64,000 bases of DNA, from contig CAUQMS010000023.1 of assembly GCA_963519305.1 (NCBI GenBank), positions 15,154-79,153 of the forward strand. The letters are read 5' to 3'. Below are positions 43,227-52,710 of the stretch, piece after piece. A program made the position numbers and the translations under genes. Source of the DNA: Ewingella sp963519305 (GTDB lineage Bacteria > Pseudomonadota > Gammaproteobacteria > Enterobacterales > Enterobacteriaceae). The stretch's first letter is position 1. Each line of letters opens with the position of its first letter. A model generated the notes under the pieces. The model did no database searches, was not told the DNA's origin, and saw nothing but the letters and a program-made list of their open reading frames with translations.

Positions 43227-44288
43227 ATGCGCAAAATTATTCACGTCGATATGGATTGCTTCTTCGCGGCCGTCGAAATGCGCGACGATCCTTCTCTGCG
43301 CGATATCCCCATCGCCATTGGCGGCAGCCGCGACCGCCGCGGGGTCATCAGCACGGCGAATTATCCGGCGCGTAAATTCGGTGTCCACAGCGCAATGCCC
43401 ACCGGCATGGCCCTGAAACTCTGCCCCCATCTGAAAGTGATCCCCGGCAGGATGGAAGCTTATAAAGAAGCGTCAAACCATATCCGTGAAATCTTCTCCC
43501 GCTATACCCACCTGATCGAGCCGCTGTCGCTGGACGAAGCCTATCTCGACGTGTCCGACACCATACAGTGCAGCGGTTCGGCGACGCTGATCGCGGCAGA
43601 AATTCGTCAGGCGATTTCCGATGAGATCAATCTCACGGCTTCTGCGGGCATCGCACCCATTAAGTTTCTGGCGAAGATTGCCTCAGATCTCAATAAACCC
43701 AACGGTCAGTACGTGATAACCCCCGATCAGGTGCCGGCGTTCCTGCTGGATCTGCCGCTGAGTAAAATCCCCGGCGTGGGGAAAGTCACGGCCCAGCGTT
43801 TACAGGAGCGCGGTCTGGTGACTTGCGGCGACGTGCAACGTTATGACCTGGCGCAGCTGCTGAAAAATTTCGGTAAGTTTGGCCGCGTATTGTGGGAGCG
43901 CTGTCAGGGAATTGATGAGCGGGAGGTCTCGTCCGAGCGGCTGCGTAAGTCCGTTGGCGTCGAGCGCACGCTGGCAGAAGATATTCACAGCTGGGAAGAG
44001 TGTGTGGCGCTGATTGAACGTCTGTTTCCTGAGCTGGAAAGACGTCTGAGCAAAGTCAGCCCGGAACTGCGCATTGCGCGTCAGGGGGTAAAGCTCAAGT
44101 TTCATGATTTCCAGCAGACCACGCAGGAACACGTCTGGCCGGTGCTCAATAAAGACGATTTACTGAAAGTGGCGAGGGAAGCGTGGGAACAACGAAGGGG
44201 AGGTCGCGGCGTCAGGCTGGTCGGGCTACATGTGACGTTGCAGGACCCGCAGATAGAGAGACAGTTGCTATTACCCTGGGACCAATAA
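43227..44288 (+). CDS. dinB: DNA polymerase IV
   Basis: Y-family translesion polymerase, 353 residues, error-prone on undamaged and some damaged templates. Features: KIIHVDMDCFFAAVEMRDDP (metal Asp), RGVISTANYPARKFGV, PLSLDEAYLDVSD (Asp-Glu), ASAGIAPIKFLAKIASDLNKPNG, and the C-terminal beta-clamp motif QLLLPW. The ATG at 43227 follows GAGGGAGGG; an in-frame start upstream would cross the LexA box and is rejected. The E. coli partners yafNOP are absent. Confidence 0.97.
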   Translation: MRKIIHVDMDCFFAAVEMRDDPSLRDIPIAIGGSRDRRGVISTANYPARKFGVHSAMPTGMALKLCPHLKVIPGRMEAYKEASNHIREIFSRYTHLIEPLSLDEAYLDVSDTIQCSGSATLIAAEIRQAISDEINLTASAGIAPIKFLAKIASDLNKPNGQYVITPDQVPAFLLDLPLSKIPGVGKVTAQRLQERGLVTCGDVQRYDLAQLLKNFGKFGRVLWERCQGIDEREVSSERLRKSVGVERTLAEDIHSWEECVALIERLFPELERRLSKVSPELRIARQGVKLKFHDFQQTTQEHVWPVLNKDDLLKVAREAWEQRRGGRGVRLVGLHVTLQDPQIERQLLLPWDQ

Positions 44289-44320
44289 AAACGGGTGCAG
44301 ATATTTTTGCACCCGTTTGA
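44285..44320. terminator. Bidirectional terminator between dinB and pepD
   Basis: Perfect 11-base stem AAACGGGTGCA/TGCACCCGTTT with an 8-base loop. Confidence 0.85.
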
Positions 44321-44345
44321 CACTGCGAGTTCCTATATCACGCGA

Positions 44346-45806
44346 TTAATCGCGTACAGGAATCGCTTTCAGCAGCGCCGTCAGCAGCTGCCAGTACAGA
44401 CCAACGCTTTCGATATGCACCTGTTCATCTGGCGAGTGTGGTCCGGTGATGGTCGGCCCGATGGAGACCATGTCCATATCCGGGTACGGTTTTTTGAACA
44501 GACCGCACTCCAGACCAGCGTGGATCACCATGATATTCGGGGTTTTGTCGAACAGTTGTTGGTAAGTTTCACGCACCAGCGTCATCACCGGTGAGCTTGG
44601 CTCCGGTTTCCAGCCAGGGTAGCTGCCTTTTGCCAGCGTTTTCGCGCCAGCCAGTTTGCCCAGTGAATCCAGCATGCTCACTACGTACTCTTTACCGCTG
44701 TCGATAAGTGAGCGGATCAGGCAGTTGATTGCCACTTCGCCGTCGGTCATGGTCACGACGCCCACGTTCAGGGAGGTTTCGACCACGCCTTTCACGTCAT
44801 CGCTCATGCGGATAACGCCGTTTGGCGTCGCGTTCAGCAGCGCCAGGAAACGGCTCTGGCTGTCAGCGTTCAGCGCTTTTGCGTCGCTGTTTGCCGCTTC
44901 AAGCACCAGGGCGATTTTCTTCTCAACGGCTGACAGTTCAAACTGAATCGTTGCCAGGAACTCCTGTGCAGCCGCTTTCAGTGCGTCAGCTTTGTCTGCT
45001 GCAATAGCCAGTGTTGCGATAGCTTCACGTGGAATGGCGTTGCGCAGGGTACCACCGGTGAAGTCCAGCAGGCGCAGGCCGAGGGTATCAGCGTGCTCAG
45101 TCAGGAAGCGGGCCAGCAGTTTGCTGGCGTTGCCCAGACCCAGATGAATTTCAGCGCCGGAGTGGCCGCCTTTCAGCCCTTTCAGCGTCAGCTTCAGAGT
45201 GGTGTAACCAGCAGGCACGGCTTCGCGGGTCAGCGTCAGGGTAGAGGTGAAGTCGATCCCACCGGCGCAACCCATGTAGATTTCGCCTTCGGTTTCTGAG
45301 TCGGTGTTGATCAGGATTTCAGACTGTAACCAGTTTGGTTGCAGGCCGAATGCGCCCGCCATGCCGGTTTCTTCGGTCATGGTCAGCAGCACTTCCAGCG
45401 GGCCGTGCTCAACGGAATCATCCGCCAGCACTGCCAGCGCAGAGGCCAGACCGATGCCGTTGTCAGCGCCAAGCGTAGTACCGCGGGCTTTTACCCAACC
45501 GTTTTCGATAAATGGCTGAATCGGATCTTTAGTGAAATCATGAACGGTGTCGTTATTCTTTTGCGGCACCATGTCGAGGTGAGCCTGCAACGCCACGGCT
45601 TTACGGTTTTCCATGCCTTTGGTGGCAGGTTTGCGCAGCAGGATGTTACCGACTTCGTCACGCTCAGCGTGGATACCCTTTTCCTGCGCCCATTCAACAA
45701 TGTGTTTCGCCAGGGCTTCTTCATGGTAAGAAGGGTGCGGAATGGAACAGACTTTGGCAAAAATATCCCACAGTGGCTGTGGCGAAAGTTGAGACAGTTC
45801 AGACAC
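44346..45806 (-). CDS. pepD: Aminoacyl-histidine dipeptidase (peptidase D)
   Basis: Cytosolic zinc M20-family dipeptidase, 486 residues, with broad dipeptide specificity including carnosine. Zinc ligands: LQAHLDMVPQ (His, Asp), LGADNGIGLASAL, LTMTEETGMAGAFGLQ and INTDSE; later HAGLECGLFKKPYPDMDMVSIGP. Start is GTG at 45806 with AGGAG 7 bases upstream; the following SELSQLSPQPLWDIF equals the E. coli start, where GTG is likewise used. Confidence 0.96.
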   Translation of the reverse strand: MSELSQLSPQPLWDIFAKVCSIPHPSYHEEALAKHIVEWAQEKGIHAERDEVGNILLRKPATKGMENRKAVALQAHLDMVPQKNNDTVHDFTKDPIQPFIENGWVKARGTTLGADNGIGLASALAVLADDSVEHGPLEVLLTMTEETGMAGAFGLQPNWLQSEILINTDSETEGEIYMGCAGGIDFTSTLTLTREAVPAGYTTLKLTLKGLKGGHSGAEIHLGLGNASKLLARFLTEHADTLGLRLLDFTGGTLRNAIPREAIATLAIAADKADALKAAAQEFLATIQFELSAVEKKIALVLEAANSDAKALNADSQSRFLALLNATPNGVIRMSDDVKGVVETSLNVGVVTMTDGEVAINCLIRSLIDSGKEYVVSMLDSLGKLAGAKTLAKGSYPGWKPEPSSPVMTLVRETYQQLFDKTPNIMVIHAGLECGLFKKPYPDMDMVSIGPTITGPHSPDEQVHIESVGLYWQLLTALLKAIPVRD

Positions 45807-46003
45807 TATAAGTCTCCTGTAACAGTCAGCTCAGTCAGGTGCTATGTGCAGGTGAACTGATTGAGAAACTGTAAGTTTAAGGTTAAGTAATCCCCGCCAG
45901 ACGTTGTGGCGAGTGGCCTGACAGAATATCACTTAATCTTAACCTGTGCGCGCACATGGGGAGGAAATCCGGGTTTTTTGGGCGCTGGATTCCAGATAAT
46001 CGC

Positions 46004-46032
46004 TGGTTTTTGTGAGCCGGACTCACTATAAT
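46004..46032 (+). promoter_or_regulatory. Likely gpt promoter
   Basis: TATAAT at 46027-46032, with a weak -35 (TGGTTT) 17 bases upstream, 70 bases before the gpt start. Confidence 0.45.
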
Positions 46033-46101
46033 CCGGCGCAACCTTTTTTTCCCCCTGTATACATTTTTAGAAGCCGTCAATTCACTGGCTGGGATACCTA
46101 T

Positions 46102-46560
46102 ATGAGCGAAAAATACGTTGTAACCTGGGACATGCTGCAAATCCACGCCCGCACCATGGCAAAGCGCCTGCTGCCGGCAGAACAGTGGACGGGCATTATT
46201 GCAGTCAGCCGTGGTGGCCTGGTTCCTGCGGCTCTGCTGGCGCGTGAACTGTGCATCCGTCACGTTGATACCGTCTGCATCTCCAGTTACGACCATGACA
46301 ATCAGCGCGATATGCAAGTGCTCAAACGCGCGGAAGGTGACGGTGAAGGCTTTATCGTGATTGACGATCTGGTGGATACCGGCGGTACCGCGAAAGCCAT
46401 TCGTGAGATGTACCCGAAAGCCCATTTCATCACCATTTTCGCCAAACCTGCCGGTGCACCGCTGGTTGACGATTATGTGATCGACATCCCGCAGGACACC
46501 TGGATTGAACAGCCGTGGGATATGGGCGTTGTCTTCGTTCCTCCTTTAGTCGGCAAGTAA
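46102..46560 (+). CDS. gpt: Xanthine-guanine phosphoribosyltransferase
   Basis: Purine salvage enzyme, 152 residues (the E. coli length), that joins guanine or xanthine to PRPP at the inner membrane face. PRPP motif FIVIDDLVDTGGTAKAIR; base-binding end WIEQPWDMGVVFVPPLVGK; VSRGGLVPAALLARELCIR near the start. The ATG at 46102 is chosen by alignment; a 30-residue upstream extension runs through the promoter and is rejected. Confidence 0.97.
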   Translation: MSEKYVVTWDMLQIHARTMAKRLLPAEQWTGIIAVSRGGLVPAALLARELCIRHVDTVCISSYDHDNQRDMQVLKRAEGDGEGFIVIDDLVDTGGTAKAIREMYPKAHFITIFAKPAGAPLVDDYVIDIPQDTWIEQPWDMGVVFVPPLVGK

Positions 46561-46685
46561 ATCCCCGTCATCCTTTTAGCTACCTCTGCGTTGGCTGCCT
46601 TCTCTCGCCCCGGTCACATACTTGTGTATGCTCCCGGGGACTCACTCAGTTGCCGCCTTGATGTAACTAAAATGATTTAGGGGAT
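46561..46685. repeat. YPAL/ERIC-like palindromic intergenic element
   Basis: A 125-base imperfect palindrome from ATCCCC to GGGGAT. The centre is CATACTTGTGTATG; flanks include GCGTTGGCTGCCTT and TTGCCGCCTTGATGTAACT, wording I know from Yersinia-type palindromic repeats. The arms CCCCGG and CCGGGG also pair. It follows gpt and likely ends up in its mRNA. The remaining bases to frsA (46686-46872) show only a probable promoter region. Confidence 0.65.
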
Positions 46686-46872
46686 TCCAGATATCTCCTG
46701 TCAATACCAGCGCCCGGTTAATTCCCGGGCGTTTTGCTTTGGTTTTACCAACCTTTGATTTTAACAACAGTCCCATCCCGCTTGACCTCTCCCTTGTCTT
46801 CCCGCAACGTACTCCCTATATAAAGATGGCAGAATCGCGTTCTCACAGTTTGCAAACGGAGGATATTGCACC

Positions 46873-48117
46873 ATGGCACCCGTCAACCTTACGGAAAAAC
46901 TGTTCAAACCAAGCTTTAAGTACCCTGAGACCTCAACGCTGGTTCACCGCGTTCAACACCATCACAGTCCGCTGCACTCCGCGCTGGAGGGCGACTCTGC
47001 ACCTTGCTGGTACCGTACCATCAACCGCCTGATGTGGCTGTGGCGCGGCGTGGACCCGATTGAAGTGGAAGAAGTGCTGTCGCGCATCGCGGTTTCGACC
47101 TCCAAACACAGCGATGATCGCCTGCTCGATACCGTGATTGGTTACCGCAGCGGCAACTGGATTTATGAGTGGACGCAGCAGGCGATGGCCTGGCAGCAAA
47201 AAGCGCAGGAGACAGAAGATGTCTCGCTTGCCAGCCAGTACTGGCTCAACGCCGCCAACCTGTACAGCATCGCCAGTTATCCGCACCTGAAAGGCGACAC
47301 GCTGGCAGAACAGGCCGAAGTATTGGCCAACAAAGCCTTTGAACAGTCGGCGCTGCATTCGCCGTATCAGCTGAAAGAGATCGACTTTGCCATCGAGGGC
47401 GGGGCGCCGATCACCGGATTCCTGCACTTGCCGAACGAAGGCAAAGCCCCGTTCCCGACGGTCATGGTGTGCGGCGGTCTGGACACCTTACAGTGCGATC
47501 ATCAGCGTCTTTTCCGTGAATATCTGGCACCGCGTGGCGTAGCGATGCTGACCATCGACATGCCGTCAATCGGGTTTTCCGCCAAGTGGAAACTTACTCA
47601 GGACACCAGTTTCCTGCATCAGCAGGTGCTGGCGCAGCTGAGTAACGTCGCTTGGGTAGATGCTACCAAAGTCAGTCTGGTCGGTTTTCGCTTCGGCGCT
47701 AACGTAGCAGTGCGTCTGGCCTATCTCGAACCCCGCCGTGTGCGCGCGGTGGCTACGCTCGGTGCGCTGGTGCATACGCTGCTCTGTGACACTCAATGTC
47801 AGGAAAAAGTACCGGATATGTACATGGACGTGCTTGCCAGCCGCCTCGGCATGTCGAGCGCATCGGACAGCTTATTGAAGACCGAGCTTAATCGGTATTC
47901 TCTGAAAACGCAGGGTTTGCTCGGCCGTCGCACCTCTACGCCGATTTTGGCCGGGTACTGGGAGAGCGATCCCTTCAGTCCTAAGGAAGAATCGAGGCTG
48001 ATTGCGGATTCCTCGGCCGACGGCAAGCTGTTAAGCATCAAAGCCGAACCGCTTTTCAGCAACTTTGACCGTGCTTTACATGAGACTTGTGATTGGCTTA
48101 CGGCGAGAATGCGATAA
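46873..48117 (+). CDS. frsA: FrsA: alpha/beta-hydrolase-like fermentation/respiration switch protein
   Basis: 414-residue cytosolic protein with an alpha/beta-hydrolase fold in the second half. In the nucleophile elbow the usual GxSxG reads LVGFRFGANVAVRL, as in E. coli FrsA, so classical esterase activity is unlikely. FrsA is known to bind dephosphorylated EIIA-Glc of the PTS and to shift cells to fermentation. Other landmarks: LFKPSFKYPETSTLV, GFLHLPNEGKAPFPTVMVCGGLD and PILAGYWESDPFSP. GGAGG lies 10 bases before the ATG. Confidence 0.95.
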   Translation: MAPVNLTEKLFKPSFKYPETSTLVHRVQHHHSPLHSALEGDSAPCWYRTINRLMWLWRGVDPIEVEEVLSRIAVSTSKHSDDRLLDTVIGYRSGNWIYEWTQQAMAWQQKAQETEDVSLASQYWLNAANLYSIASYPHLKGDTLAEQAEVLANKAFEQSALHSPYQLKEIDFAIEGGAPITGFLHLPNEGKAPFPTVMVCGGLDTLQCDHQRLFREYLAPRGVAMLTIDMPSIGFSAKWKLTQDTSFLHQQVLAQLSNVAWVDATKVSLVGFRFGANVAVRLAYLEPRRVRAVATLGALVHTLLCDTQCQEKVPDMYMDVLASRLGMSSASDSLLKTELNRYSLKTQGLLGRRTSTPILAGYWESDPFSPKEESRLIADSSADGKLLSIKAEPLFSNFDRALHETCDWLTARMR

Positions 48118-48180
48118 CTTAACAGTTGCTAATTCTTAACGTTTTGCTACAAATGATGACCTACTTATGGAGGTTGTACT

Positions 48181-48582
48181 ATGACGTTACCAAGTGGTCA
48201 TCCTAAAAGCCGGCTAATGAAACGTTTCGGTACTCTGGGGCCTTATATCCGTGAAGGAAAGTGCGAGAACGATCGCTTTTTCTTCGACTGTCTGGCGGTC
48301 TGTGTGAACGTAAAGCCTGCACCCGAGAAACGTGAGTTCTGGGGCTGGTGGATTGAACTGCAAGCTGAAGCTGAACGTTTTACTTATGTTTATCACTTTG
48401 GATTGTTTGATAAAGACGGGATCTGGAAGGTGCAAAACATTAAGGACGCTGAAGTTCGCGAGAAGCTGGAGACCACACTGCGTGGTTTCCACAAGAACCT
48501 CAACGCCATGATTGTTGATATGTCATTAAAGCTCGAACCTGCTGAAGATTTTGGTGATAAACCTTTGAAGCTGTCAGCCTGA
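48181..48582 (+). CDS. crl: Sigma-S assembly factor Crl
   Basis: 133-residue protein that helps sigma-S join RNA polymerase core. Landmarks: SRLMKRFGTLGPYIREGKCE, FFFDCLAVCVNV, the conserved EFWGWWIEL and the FHKNLNAMI helix. GGAGG lies 7 bases before the ATG. Order frsA-crl-proB agrees with E. coli except that phoE is missing here. Confidence 0.96.
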   Translation: MTLPSGHPKSRLMKRFGTLGPYIREGKCENDRFFFDCLAVCVNVKPAPEKREFWGWWIELQAEAERFTYVYHFGLFDKDGIWKVQNIKDAEVREKLETTLRGFHKNLNAMIVDMSLKLEPAEDFGDKPLKLSA

Positions 48583-48618
48583 CATTCATGCTTCACCCCG
48601 CGTAAGCTCTGCTAAGTC

Positions 48619-48656
48619 GCGTTATGCCTCCGGGCATAACGCTTCTTTCCTTTTCC
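48619..48656 (+). terminator. Terminator after crl
   Basis: Perfect 10-base stem GCGTTATGCC/GGCATAACGC, 4-base loop, then TTCTTTCCTTTT. Confidence 0.88.
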
Positions 48657-48723
48657 AAAGACAACAGCCCACCTCTTCATTTAAACTCTCATTAAGATTT
48701 CTATTTCAAACGGCAGAATGAAT

Positions 48724-49827
48724 ATGAGTGGCAGCCAGACCTTGGTGGTAAAACTGGGCACCAGCGTGCTCACCGGCGGTTCCCGCCGTCTTAACCGTGC
48801 TCACATTGTTGAGCTGGTTCGCCAGTGCGCGCAGCAACATGCGGCAGGGCACCGGATTGTGATTGTGACCTCGGGGGCGATTGCTGCCGGGCGTGAACAT
48901 CTGGGCTACCCCGAACTCCCCGCCACCATTGCCTCCAAACAGCTGCTGGCCGCCGTCGGGCAGAGCCGTTTGATTCAACTGTGGGAGCAGCTGTTCTCCA
49001 TTTATGGCATCAACATCGGGCAGATGCTGCTGACCCGTGCTGATCTGGAAGACCGCGAACGTTTCCTCAATGCGCGCGACACCATGAATGCGCTGCTCGA
49101 CAACCACATCGTCCCGGTGATCAATGAGAACGACGCCGTGGCGACCGCTGAGATTAAAGTCGGCGATAACGACAACCTGTCAGCGCTGGCGGCGATTCTC
49201 GCCGGGGCTGATAAACTGCTGCTGCTGACCGACCAGCCGGGCCTGTTTACCGCCGACCCGCGGACAAATCCGCAGGCCGAGTTAATCCGTGAAGTCACCG
49301 CCATCGACGACGCCCTGCGCGGTATTGCCGGTGACAGCGTGTCTGGTCTGGGGACCGGCGGTATGGCCACCAAACTGCAGGCCGCTGACGTCGCCTGTCG
49401 CGCGGGTGTTGATACCATCATCGCCGCAGGCAGCCTGCCGGGTGTGATTAGCGATGTGATCAACGGTGTTTCCGTCGGCACCCGTTTCCACGCCATGCAA
49501 ACGCCGCTGGAGAATCGCAAACGCTGGATCTTCGGCGCACCACCGGCCGGTGAGATCACCATCGATGACGGCGCCGTGGCCGCGATGCTCGAGCGTGGCA
49601 GTTCGCTGTTGCCAAAAGGCATCCGCGACGTCAAAGGCGACTTCTCGCGCGGTGAAGTGATCCGCATCCGCAGCCTGGCCGGGCGTGACCTGGCCCACGG
49701 CGTCAGCCGCTATAACAGCGACGCCATGCGTATGATTGCCGGTCACCACTCCCAGCAGATCAGCGATATTCTCGGTTACGAGTACGGCCCGGTTGCCGTA
49801 CACCGTGACGACATGATTGTCAGTTAA
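48724..49827 (+). CDS. proB: Glutamate 5-kinase
   Basis: First enzyme of proline synthesis, 367 residues. Amino-acid-kinase domain: LVVKLGTSVLTGGSRR, VTSGAIAAGREHLGY, PVINENDAVATAEIKVGDNDNLSALAA, LLTDQPGLFTADPR, GTGGMATKLQAADVA; C-terminal PUA domain with FSRGEVIRI and GVSRYNSDAM. I chose the second ATG (48724), which gives exactly the E. coli length. In E. coli, proline inhibits this kinase. Forms an operon with proA. Confidence 0.97.
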   Translation: MSGSQTLVVKLGTSVLTGGSRRLNRAHIVELVRQCAQQHAAGHRIVIVTSGAIAAGREHLGYPELPATIASKQLLAAVGQSRLIQLWEQLFSIYGINIGQMLLTRADLEDRERFLNARDTMNALLDNHIVPVINENDAVATAEIKVGDNDNLSALAAILAGADKLLLLTDQPGLFTADPRTNPQAELIREVTAIDDALRGIAGDSVSGLGTGGMATKLQAADVACRAGVDTIIAAGSLPGVISDVINGVSVGTRFHAMQTPLENRKRWIFGAPPAGEITIDDGAVAAMLERGSSLLPKGIRDVKGDFSRGEVIRIRSLAGRDLAHGVSRYNSDAMRMIAGHHSQQISDILGYEYGPVAVHRDDMIVS

Positions 49828-49849
49828 GAATTTAGTGAAGGAAATACCC

Positions 49850-51103
49850 ATGTTGAATGCAATGGGCAAGGCCGCCAGACAGGCCTCCTACCAGCTTTCC
49901 ACCCTCAGCACCGCCGAGAAAAACCGTGCGTTGCTGGTGATTGCCGATATGCTCGAGGCCAACAGCCAGAGCATCATCAGTGCTAACGAAATGGACATGT
50001 CCGCCGCCCGCGCCAGTGGCATGACCGAGGCGCTGCTTGATCGTCTGCTGCTGACGCCCGCGCGCCTCTCCGCCATTGCCAGCGATGTGCGCGATGTCTG
50101 CCGCCTGAGCGATCCGGTCGGTCAGGTGATTGACGGCTCAACCCAGGACAGCGGGCTGCGGCTCGAACGCCGCCGGGTGCCGCTCGGTGTGGTCGGTGTA
50201 ATTTATGAAGCGCGCCCTAACGTCACCATCGACGTCGCCAGTCTGTGTCTGAAAACCGGCAACGCGGTTATTCTGCGCGGCGGTAAAGAGACACATCATA
50301 CCAATCAGGCGACGGTGAAAGTCATTCAGCAGGCGCTGGAGCAGTGCGGATTACCGAAGGCGGCGGTGCAGGCCATCGACAGCCCGGACCGTGCGCTGGT
50401 GGCCGAGATGCTGCGTCTGGATAAATACATCGATATGCTGATCCCACGCGGTGGTGCGGCGCTGCACAAACTGTGCCGCGAGCAGTCCACCATTCCGGTG
50501 ATCACTGGCGGTATTGGCGTGTGTCACACTTTTGTTGATGAAAGTGTCGATTTCGCCAAAGCGCTGACCGTGATTGAAAGCGCCAAAGTACAGCGCCCGA
50601 GCGCCTGTAACAGCCTCGAAACGCTGCTGGTGCATCAGGCGATTGCCAGCCGCTTCCTGCCGGAGCTGAGCGCCAAAATGCACGCTGCCGGTGTCACGCT
50701 GCACGCGAGTCGCCCCGCCATGCAGTATCTTCAAAACGGCCCGGCGAAGGTGATCGCTGTGACGGAAGAGGATTACTCGGACGAATGGTTGTCGTTGGAT
50801 CTTAACGTCACCGTGGTCGCCGACATCGATGCCGCCATCGCGCATATCCGCGCGTACGGCACTGAACACTCTGACGCGATCCTCACCCGTTCCATCAGCC
50901 AGGCCGACCGCTTTGTGAATGAAGTGGACTCCTCGGCGGTATACGTCAACGCCAGCACCCGCTTCACTGACGGCGGTCAGTTTGGCCTTGGCGCCGAAGT
51001 GGCGGTCAGTACCCAGAAACTCCACGCCCGCGGCCCGATGGGACTCGAAGCCCTGACGACCTACAAGTGGATTGGTTATGGTGACGATTTAGTACGTTCC
51101 TAA
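49850..51103 (+). CDS. proA: Gamma-glutamyl phosphate reductase
   Basis: NADPH-dependent reductase of the aldehyde dehydrogenase superfamily, 417 residues, second step of proline synthesis. Features: RRVPLGVVGVIYEARPNVTIDVASLCLKTG, ILRGGKETHHTN, the catalytic Cys in KVQRPSACNSLETLLVH and FTDGGQFGLGAEVAVSTQKLHARGPMGLE. ATG at 49850 with AAGGA upstream, 22 bases after the proB stop. Confidence 0.97.
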   Translation: MLNAMGKAARQASYQLSTLSTAEKNRALLVIADMLEANSQSIISANEMDMSAARASGMTEALLDRLLLTPARLSAIASDVRDVCRLSDPVGQVIDGSTQDSGLRLERRRVPLGVVGVIYEARPNVTIDVASLCLKTGNAVILRGGKETHHTNQATVKVIQQALEQCGLPKAAVQAIDSPDRALVAEMLRLDKYIDMLIPRGGAALHKLCREQSTIPVITGGIGVCHTFVDESVDFAKALTVIESAKVQRPSACNSLETLLVHQAIASRFLPELSAKMHAAGVTLHASRPAMQYLQNGPAKVIAVTEEDYSDEWLSLDLNVTVVADIDAAIAHIRAYGTEHSDAILTRSISQADRFVNEVDSSAVYVNASTRFTDGGQFGLGAEVAVSTQKLHARGPMGLEALTTYKWIGYGDDLVRS

Positions 51104-51112
51104 CCGAAGGGC

Positions 51113-51165
51113 ACCGGTGGATTCATACAGAGGAAACCGGTGGATTCATACAGAGGAAACCGGTG
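51113..51165 (+). repeat. Tandem 23 bp repeat (2.3 copies)
   Basis: Two exact copies of a 23-base unit (begins ACCGGTGGATTC, ends CAGAGGAA) and a 7-base third start, directly after the proA stop. ACCGGT makes each unit start palindromic. Confidence 0.8.
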
Positions 51166-51223
51166 CTAAAAATCCTAAAATCAACAGGTTGGCGAGAAAA
51201 GCAGCAATCGCACTTTCTTACTA

Positions 51224-51252
51224 TTGACTCACGCTGAAGATTTCAATAAATT
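51224..51252 (+). promoter_or_regulatory. Promoter of tRNA-Thr
   Basis: TTGACT, 17 bases, TAAATT, 31 bases before the mature tRNA. Confidence 0.6.
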
Positions 51253-51282
51253 ACGCCACGTAGTCCCCGCAGCACCTCAAAA

Positions 51283-51359
<77 letters not shown>

Positions 51360-51471
51360 TTTCAAAGTATTTTCATGTCAACCCACGTCAACAAAATCCT
51401 TTAAAATTAAGAAATAAACACCTTTTTCACTCGTCTGGTGTCAACCCATGTCTATTGAAATCAACACATGA

Positions 51472-51523
51472 TTGGGGGCACAATGAGGGGCATGTCGAGT
51501 TCGGTCTAGAAAAGGTGCCCCCA
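51472..51523. promoter_or_regulatory. Candidate arm-type integrase sites, left end
   Basis: TTGGGGGCA (51472-51480) and TGAGGGGCA (51484-51492) repeat at a 12-base interval; the inverse TGCCCCCA is at 51516-51523, touching the integrase start. The same words recur near attR. Confidence 0.5.
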
Positions 51524-51525
51524 TA

Positions 51526-52710
51526 ATGATGCTTAATGCCAGGAAGGTTGATACCGCCAAAGGAAAGGAAAAGAGCTATAAGCTTTCTGACGGTGGTGGG
51601 TTATATCTACAGGTAGAACCAAGCGGTTCAAAGTACTGGCGGATGAAGTACCGGTTTGCTGGCAAGGAAAAACGCCTTTCCTTTGGAGTACACCCAACCG
51701 TAACGCTTGCAGATGCCAGGCAGAAACGTGATGACGCTAAAAGAGTACTAGCGTCAGGGGAAGACCCAGGCGAAGTGAAGAAAGCTAAAAAGCTAGCCCT
51801 TCGCGCCGAAAACGAAATTATTGATCCCTTCGAATCTATTGCGCTTGAATGGCACAAACTCAAATCTGCAAAATGGTCTGCTGGTTATGCATCCGACATA
51901 TTGGAAGCATTCAATAAAGACATTTTCCCTCATCTTGGCCAACGGCCTATTGCTGATATTAAGCCTCTAGAGCTATTAGACGTGCTTAAGTTGATTGAGG
52001 CTAGAGGTTCAACTGAAAAGGCCAGAAAGGTTCGTCAGCGCTGCGGAGAAGTGTTCCGCTATGCAATTGTGACTGGCCGCGCCATTTACAATCCTGCGCC
52101 GGATCTAGCTAGTGCGATGCAAGGACACAAAGCCGTTCACTATCCCTTTTTAAAGGCTGAAGAGTTGCCAGAATTCTTTGCAGCGCTTCACGCCTATAAA
52201 GGTGGTTCGATTGTTTTACTGGGGGCTTATCTGCTCATTCTTACCGGTCTCAGAACTGGTGAGCTACGTGCTGCTGAATGGCGTGAGATAGATTTTAAAA
52301 ATGAGGTATGGGAAATCCCTAAAGAGCGGATGAAGATGCGGCGTGCGCATATTGTCCCGCTATCAAAACAGGCCATTACATACCTCGAACAGCTAAAAGA
52401 GTTTACTGGGGCTTACCCCCTTATGTTCCCAGGGCGAAGCGATGTACGAAAATGCATGAGCGAAGCAAGTATTAATCAGGTGTTCAAAAGAATTGGCTAT
52501 GCTGGGCGCGTTACAGGGCATGGCTTCCGCCATACGATGAGTACTATTTTGCATGAACAAGGTTTTAATAGTGCGTGGATAGAGACTCAATTGGCTCATC
52601 TTGATAAAAATAGCATCAGAGGTATTTATAATCACGCCCAATATATGGAAGGGCGAAAAGAAATGATGCAATGGTATTCAGATTATTTAAATGTTGGATG
52701 TGAAAAATGA
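51526..52710 (+). CDS. int: P4-type tyrosine integrase
   Basis: Site-specific recombinase, 394 residues. The N-terminal arm-binding domain (DUF4102) shows YKLSDGGGLYLQVEPSGSKYWRMKYRF; the core domain holds catalytic Arg in LTGLRTGELRAAEW (about 245), His-x-x-Arg in GHGFRHTMST, His in QLAHLDKNS and the Tyr in GIYNHAQY (about 367). It faces away from the tRNA, starting 167 bases from attL. The ATG ATG start leaves one residue uncertain. It overlaps the next gene by 4 bases. Confidence 0.95.
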   Translation: MMLNARKVDTAKGKEKSYKLSDGGGLYLQVEPSGSKYWRMKYRFAGKEKRLSFGVHPTVTLADARQKRDDAKRVLASGEDPGEVKKAKKLALRAENEIIDPFESIALEWHKLKSAKWSAGYASDILEAFNKDIFPHLGQRPIADIKPLELLDVLKLIEARGSTEKARKVRQRCGEVFRYAIVTGRAIYNPAPDLASAMQGHKAVHYPFLKAEELPEFFAALHAYKGGSIVLLGAYLLILTGLRTGELRAAEWREIDFKNEVWEIPKERMKMRRAHIVPLSKQAITYLEQLKEFTGAYPLMFPGRSDVRKCMSEASINQVFKRIGYAGRVTGHGFRHTMSTILHEQGFNSAWIETQLAHLDKNSIRGIYNHAQYMEGRKEMMQWYSDYLNVGCEK

